DNA of 64,000 nucleotides, from positions 69,708 to 133,707 of the forward strand of contig NZ_BMWH01000003.1 of assembly GCF_014651135.1 (NCBI RefSeq), read 5' to 3'. The notes below the pieces were generated by a model. The model made no database searches and was not told the DNA's origin. It was given only the letters and a program-made list of their open reading frames with translations. The translations under genes and the position numbers were made by a program. This document shows, one piece after another, positions 59,833 to 64,000 of this stretch. This stretch comes from Streptomyces echinoruber. Its GTDB lineage: Bacteria; Actinomycetota; Actinomycetes; Streptomycetales; Streptomycetaceae. Within the stretch, counting starts at the first letter, position 1. Each line of letters starts with the position of its first letter.

Positions 59833-61206
59833 ATGGAGGCGGTACCGGCGCGGGCACGCGCGTACGTCGCCGGTGTCGCGTGCCTCGCCGTCCTGTGCGT
59901 GCTGCCCCTGCCGGCGGTGCGTCCGCCCTGGTGGGCGCTGCTGTTCCTGGCCGTGCTCCACGCCGGCTGCGAGCATGTCGCCCGGCGCCGCTTCGCCGGC
60001 ACCGCCCACCCCGCCTTCGCTCCCGCCTTCCACCCCGTGCTGCTCGCCGGGGCGTTCCTGCTGCCGCCCCCCGCCGCCGCGCTCGTCGCGCTGCCGGGGG
60101 CGCTGCTGTCCCGCGTCGAGCGGCGGCCCGTGCTGCTGCGCCGGGTCTGGCGGGCCGCGCGGCTCGCCGTCGCCGTCGCCGCCGCCTCCCGGGTGCACGG
60201 GGCACTGGGCGGGCGGGACGCCGTGGCCGGCGCCGACTTCCCGTACGTCCTCGCGCCCGCCGGTGCCGCGGTCCTCGCCTTCTGCCTGGTGCTGACCGCG
60301 CTCGACGGCGGCCTCGTCGCCCTCGGCGCGGGGGCGCCGCCCCCACCCCTCGGGCCGTGGGGGAGGGCGCCGGTGCGGCGGGCCTGGCGCGGGCTGCTGC
60401 CGCGCTCCCTGGCGCCCGTCGCGGTGCACGGACTCGCCGGGCTGATGATGGCCGTGCTGTGGCGCAGCCCCTACGGGCCCCTCGCCGCGCTGCTCGTGCT
60501 GCTGCCGATGTGCGTGTCCTGGTGGGCGTCCGCCCAGTACCACCGTGAACGGGCCGCCCACCAGGCCACCATCCGCGCGCTCGTGCAGGCCGTCGACATC
60601 AAGGACGGCTACACGCGCGGGCACAGCGAGCGCGTCGGGCAGGCCTCCGTGATGATCGCCCGGGAGCTGGGCATGGACGACGAGCGCGTCGAGGTCCTCC
60701 GCTTCGCCGGCATCCTGCACGACGTGGGCAAGCTCGGCGTGCCCACGCGGATCCTGCGCAAGGACGGGCCGCTCACGCCCGAGGAGCGGCGGGTCATCGA
60801 ACTGCACCCCGAGTACGGGCACGAGATCGTGCGCGGGATCTCCTTCCTCGGCGAGGCCAGGTCGGCGATCCTGCACCACCACGAGCGGCTCGACGGCAGC
60901 GGGTACCCGTACGGACTGGCGGGCGGCGAGATTCCCGAGCCGGCGCGGGTGGTCGCCGTGGCCGACGCGTTCGACGCGATGACCTCGACCCGGTCCTACC
61001 GGCGGGCGCGGCCGGTCGACGCGGCGCTGGCGGAGCTGGAGCGGTGCGCGGGGGCCCAGTTCGACCCCCGGATGGTCACGGCGCTGGTACGGGCGGTCGC
61101 ACGCCGCGGGTGGTGCCCCGCGGTGACGGCGGACGAGGCCCTGCCCCCGCGCGGGGTGCCCGCGCCCGACGGCCCCGTCGCCGACCGGACGGAAGCGCAC
61201 CGGTGA
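59833..61206 (+). CDS. Membrane HD-GYP protein
   Basis: 457 residues: about six hydrophobic helices (~1-225), then an HD-GYP phosphodiesterase domain with HSERVGQASVMIARELG near 272, ILHDVGKLGVP near 295 and HHHERLDGSGYPYGL near 350. HD-GYP enzymes cleave cyclic di-GMP. The ATG follows GGGGAGGACGGC. Streptomyces lineages carry few such proteins. It overlaps the next gene as GTGA and is separated from rsrA by the 18-bp repeat. Confidence 0.88.
   Translation: MEAVPARARAYVAGVACLAVLCVLPLPAVRPPWWALLFLAVLHAGCEHVARRRFAGTAHPAFAPAFHPVLLAGAFLLPPPAAALVALPGALLSRVERRPVLLRRVWRAARLAVAVAAASRVHGALGGRDAVAGADFPYVLAPAGAAVLAFCLVLTALDGGLVALGAGAPPPPLGPWGRAPVRRAWRGLLPRSLAPVAVHGLAGLMMAVLWRSPYGPLAALLVLLPMCVSWWASAQYHRERAAHQATIRALVQAVDIKDGYTRGHSERVGQASVMIARELGMDDERVEVLRFAGILHDVGKLGVPTRILRKDGPLTPEERRVIELHPEYGHEIVRGISFLGEARSAILHHHERLDGSGYPYGLAGGEIPEPARVVAVADAFDAMTSTRSYRRARPVDAALAELERCAGAQFDPRMVTALVRAVARRGWCPAVTADEALPPRGVPAPDGPVADRTEAHR
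60333..60371 (+). repeat. GC-rich palindrome within the HD-GYP gene
   Basis: GGCGCC (60333-60338) and CCCCCAC (60040-type arm at 60340-60346) pair with GTGGGGG (60357-60363) and GGCGCC (60366-60371). It codes for a Pro/Gly-rich loop between two helices. It resembles, but is not the same as, the palindrome in the HMCES gene. Confidence 0.5.
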
Positions 61207-62516
61207 CCCCGCGCCGGCGTCCCCACCCCCTCGTCCCCGCTGCCGTCCTCGCCGTCTCCGCCCGCCCCGCCCCGGGTGTCCTCCTGCTCCCGCTCATCCA
61301 CACCTGCGCCGCCCTCCTCGCGCTCGTCTCCCTCGCCGTCACCCTCCGCCACGGCCTCGACGAGCGCCCCGTCGCCTGCGCCTTCGGGGCGCTCGTCGCC
61401 GTGGGGGAGCTGACCCGGTGGACGGGGGCCGGAGTGCGGGAGCCGGCGCCGCTGGGTGCGGCCGGGGCGCTGGCGTACGCGCTGCTCGGGGAGAACGCGG
61501 GGCGGCCGGCCGGGCACGGCGCCCTCCAGGTCGTCGCCGTGGTGGGCGCCGCCGGGCTGCTGGGCGGTGTGCCGCACGTCGCGCGCGGGCGGCCCGGCAC
61601 GGCGGACCACCTGGCGCGGCGGCTGCTGACCGTGGGCTTCACCGCCGTGTGCTTCCAGCCGCTGTCCGACCAGGGGGTGCTGCGCGCCTGGCGGGGGCCC
61701 GCCTGGGCCCTGCTGCCGGCCGGGCTGCTGGCGCTGACCGCGCTGTGCGACGCCGTGCTCGCCGCGGCGCTGGCCCACGCGCGCACCCGGTGGCCGTTCG
61801 GGCCGCTGCTGCGCGAGGAGCTGCGCGCGCTGCCCGGGATCGGTTCGGCGGTGTGCGCGACCGGCGCGGTGATGGCGCCGGCGGTGGCCGTGGCCGGGCT
61901 GTGGGCGCTGCCGGTGTTCAGCCTGCCGCTGCTGCTCACCCAGGTCGCCTTCCGCCGGTACGCGGCGGTGCGCGCCACCTACCGGCAGACCATCGCCTGC
62001 CTCGCCCGCGCCACCGAGATCGCCGGGTACACCCCGCCCGGGCACGCCCGGCGGGTGGCCGCGCTGAGCCGGGCCGTGGGACGCGACCTGGGACTGGGGG
62101 AGCCCGACCTGACCGTGCTGGAGTACGCGGCGCTCATGCACGACATCGGGCAGCTCAGCCTCGTCGACCCGGTGCCCGCCGGCGCCACCGCCGGCCTGCC
62201 CGCCGCGGAGCAGCGGCGCATCGCCCTGCTCGGCGGTGCCGTCGTCCGGCAGACCGGGGCGGCCGCCGCGGTCGCCGAGGTGGTGGAGCGGCAGGCCGAC
62301 CCCTATCGTGAGCAGCCGCTGCCCGCGCGGATCGTGCGGGTGGTGAACGCGTACGACGAGAAGGTGCGCCACGCGGGGCCCGGCGCCCCCCTGGAGGCGC
62401 TGGAGGAACTGCGGCTGGCGACCGCGGGGGAGTACGCCCCCGAGGTGGTGGAAGCGCTGGCCAGGGTGCTCGCGCGGGAGGGCCGGGACGGTCTGATCCC
62501 GCTCACGAGTGGGTAA
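61203..62516 (+). CDS. Degenerate HD-domain membrane protein
   Basis: 437 residues with the same plan as the upstream HD-GYP protein: about seven helices, then an HD domain (HARRVAALSRAVGRDLG near 282, LMHDIGQLS near 310). The GYP segment is replaced (ERQADPYREQP) and later His residues are missing, so c-di-GMP hydrolysis is doubtful. GTG in GTGA overlap implies coupled translation and possible hetero-oligomers. Confidence 0.8.
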   Translation: MTPRRRPHPLVPAAVLAVSARPAPGVLLLPLIHTCAALLALVSLAVTLRHGLDERPVACAFGALVAVGELTRWTGAGVREPAPLGAAGALAYALLGENAGRPAGHGALQVVAVVGAAGLLGGVPHVARGRPGTADHLARRLLTVGFTAVCFQPLSDQGVLRAWRGPAWALLPAGLLALTALCDAVLAAALAHARTRWPFGPLLREELRALPGIGSAVCATGAVMAPAVAVAGLWALPVFSLPLLLTQVAFRRYAAVRATYRQTIACLARATEIAGYTPPGHARRVAALSRAVGRDLGLGEPDLTVLEYAALMHDIGQLSLVDPVPAGATAGLPAAEQRRIALLGGAVVRQTGAAAAVAEVVERQADPYREQPLPARIVRVVNAYDEKVRHAGPGAPLEALEELRLATAGEYAPEVVEALARVLAREGRDGLIPLTSG

Positions 62517-62618
62517 CCCATGGGTAATGAGCGCCCCTGAGGCCGTACGTGGTTGGATGCGGGAGAGGGTGTCCGGGGGCACGCCGGCCCACTCCGTGAG
62601 AACTGGCAGGCGGGAATC

Positions 62619-63602
62619 GTGAGGATCTTCGGCAAGGGACGGCACCGGCCCTGCGCCTCCTGGCGGCAGGCCACCGACCGCGCGTTCAGCCTGATCGGCG
62701 ACGGGCGGTACGAGGACGCGGGTGCTCTGCTCACCCGCGCCGCCGACCTGGAGCCGTGGCGGTCGGAGTCCTGGTTCAACCTCGCCCTGCTGCACAAGTT
62801 CCGGCACGACTGGGAGCAGGCCCGGGCCGCCGGCCTCAGGGCCGTCGCGCTGCTCGACCGGGACACCGGGGCACCCGACTGGTGGAACGTCGGCATCGCC
62901 GCCACCGCCCTGCAGGACTGGCCGCTGGCCCGCCGCGCCTGGCAGGCGTATGGGCTGCGCGTGCCCGGAGGGGCCAGTGCCCCCGGTGAGCCGCTGGGCA
63001 TGGAGCTGGGCAGCGGGGCCGTCCGGCTGTCGCCCGAGGGCGAGGCCGAGGTGGTGTGGGGGCGGCGGCTGGATCCGGCGCGGATCGAGGTGCTGTCCAT
63101 CCCGCTGCCGTCCTCCGGGCGGCGCTGGGGCGAGGTCGTGCTGCACGACGGCGTGCCCCACGGGGAGCGGGTCACGGCCACCGGGCACGCCTACCCGGTG
63201 TTCGACGAGATCGAGCTGTGGGCGCCCTCGCCGGTGCCGACGTGGGTGGTGCTGCTGGAGGCGGCGACCGAGGCCGACCGGGACGCGCTGGAACAGCTCG
63301 CGGCCGACGCCGGGTTCGCCGCCGAGGACTGGTCGTCCTCCGTGCGGCTGCTGTGCCGGCTGTGCTCGGAGTCGCGGATGCCCTCCGACGAGGGCGACGG
63401 CGTCCCCCGGCCCGACCCGCACGACCACAGCGAGCCCGGCCACCCCGGCCCGCTCGGCCACCGCACCGACGGGCAGCTGTGGGTGCCGGAGCGCGAGTGC
63501 GGGCTGGCCGCGCCGGCCTCGCTGGTGCGGGGCCTGCTGGACGGGTGGGTCGCGGACAGCCCGGACACCCGGGACTGGCGGGACCTGGAAGAGGTCTGCT
63601 GA
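62619..63602 (+). CDS. Tetratricopeptide repeat protein
   Basis: 327 residues. The first ~110 form two TPR-like helix pairs (YEDAGALLTRAADLEPW, SWFNLALLHKFRHDWEQA, WWNVGIAATALQDWPLA). The rest is a conserved domain with RRLDPARIEVLSIPLPSSG and CRLCSES, unknown in function. GTG 62619 follows AGGCGGGA. It may be cotranscribed with the downstream deformylase gene. Confidence 0.78.
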   Translation: MRIFGKGRHRPCASWRQATDRAFSLIGDGRYEDAGALLTRAADLEPWRSESWFNLALLHKFRHDWEQARAAGLRAVALLDRDTGAPDWWNVGIAATALQDWPLARRAWQAYGLRVPGGASAPGEPLGMELGSGAVRLSPEGEAEVVWGRRLDPARIEVLSIPLPSSGRRWGEVVLHDGVPHGERVTATGHAYPVFDEIELWAPSPVPTWVVLLEAATEADRDALEQLAADAGFAAEDWSSSVRLLCRLCSESRMPSDEGDGVPRPDPHDHSEPGHPGPLGHRTDGQLWVPERECGLAAPASLVRGLLDGWVADSPDTRDWRDLEEVC

Positions 63603-63732
63603 GCGGTCGCCGTACCCTGTATCCGCACCCTGTGCATCTTCGCAGGCACATCCCTTCGCGGGTGGCTCTCCGCGGCAGCCGGAGACCCGCGGTTTCCACA
63701 CTCCTGGTCACTGAGGAAGGCGTACGTCGGTC

Positions 63733-64000
63733 ATGGCGCAGCAGGACACCGATCAGCAGCACGCGGGCGTGCTCCCCGTCGACGACGAGGGATACGTCAT
63801 CGACACGGAGGACTGCGAGGAGCGCGAGCGGGCCTGGCGCGAGCGCGGCACCTCGCGGCCGATCACCGTCGTCGGCAACCCCGTGCTGCACAAGGAGTGC
63901 CGGGACGTCACCGACTTCGGCGAGGAACTCCAGCAGTTGGTCGCGGACATGTTCGCCAGCCAGCGCACCGCCGAGGGCGTGGGCCTGGCCGCCAACCAGA
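63733..64000 (+). CDS. def: Peptide deformylase, 5' part (cut by window end)
   Basis: Removes the formyl group from nascent proteins. Visible residues include a Streptomyces-type acidic N-terminal extension ([14 protein letters not shown]), then [13 protein letters not shown] and motif I GVGLAANQ at the very end; motifs II and III lie outside. ATG 63733 follows GAGGAAGG. Confidence 0.9.
   Translation, partial: MAQQDTDQQHAGVLPVDDEGYVIDTEDCEERERAWRERGTSRPITVVGNPVLHKECRDVTDFGEELQQLVADMFASQRTAEGVGLAANQ

Noticed and set aside
60340..60371. Intrinsic terminator inside the HD-GYP gene
   Set aside because: No T tract and it is within a continuous coding frame whose downstream HD-GYP motifs are intact.

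Overview
The window is high-GC actinobacterial DNA, almost certainly from a Streptomyces chromosome core. The evidence is GC-rich third codon positions, many GTG/TTG starts, ATGA/GTGA overlaps, and lineage markers including wblC (WhiB7), mycoredoxin, adnAB, sigR-rsrA with the RsrA cysteine pattern, uvrD2 with HRDC, PPA1309 and UPF0182 proteins. I see no prophage, insertion sequence or CRISPR array.

Layout. 99-5711: an overlapping five-step unit (PelF-like GT4, membrane protein, a repeat-built ORF, sugar-nucleotide epimerase, spherulin-4/Sph3-like hydrolase) that looks like a Pel/galactosaminogalactan-type exopolysaccharide locus. 5775-6953: moeZ, with a sigma-R box in front. 7160-8955: one accessory gene, then a run of gene fragments. 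8956-13673: secreted peptidase lipoprotein and a large pseudokinase-flippase membrane protein. 13860-27749: a DNA-repair stretch (alkyltransferase-like protein, AdnA, AdnB, UvrD2) with an M20 peptidase, NudC and mycoredoxin among it. 27773-29103: wblC with its promoter, long leader, leader ORF and attenuator. 29398-36346: AarF-like kinase plus E1-like ThiF protein, a YgjP-type metallohydrolase, and a TerD/AIM24 three-gene operon. 36586-45827: housekeeping and conserved hypothetical genes (NUDIX, DUF2342, SDR, moaE, PDZ-Lon protease, PPA1309, UPF0182). 45872-48261: two initiator tRNA genes flanking a Sel1-repeat gene. 48456-50471: a Fur-family repressor divergent from catalase, with a palindromic operator inside the catalase promoter. 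50511-58082: CBS protein, hisN, TetR/SMR pair, rsgA-aroA, M50 protease, HMCES (YedK) and an alpha/beta hydrolase. 58207-64000: sigR-rsrA with its autoregulatory promoter, two HD-domain membrane proteins, a TPR protein and the start of a peptide deformylase gene.

Functional threads. Thiol-oxidative stress links sigR-rsrA, moeZ and mycoredoxin: I find GGAAT-N18-GTT boxes in front of all three. Catalase with its Fur-type repressor and NudC fit the same redox theme. Translation stress and antibiotic resistance are represented by wblC, whose leader keeps the parts of a ribosome-mediated attenuator. DNA repair is represented by AdnAB, UvrD2, the alkyltransferase-like protein and HMCES.

The most unusual property is the density of short tandem duplications (9-34 bp units) in intergenic gaps, across stop codons and inside coding sequences. 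They build low-complexity inserts in several proteins, and one REP-like palindrome is inserted in frame in the HMCES gene.
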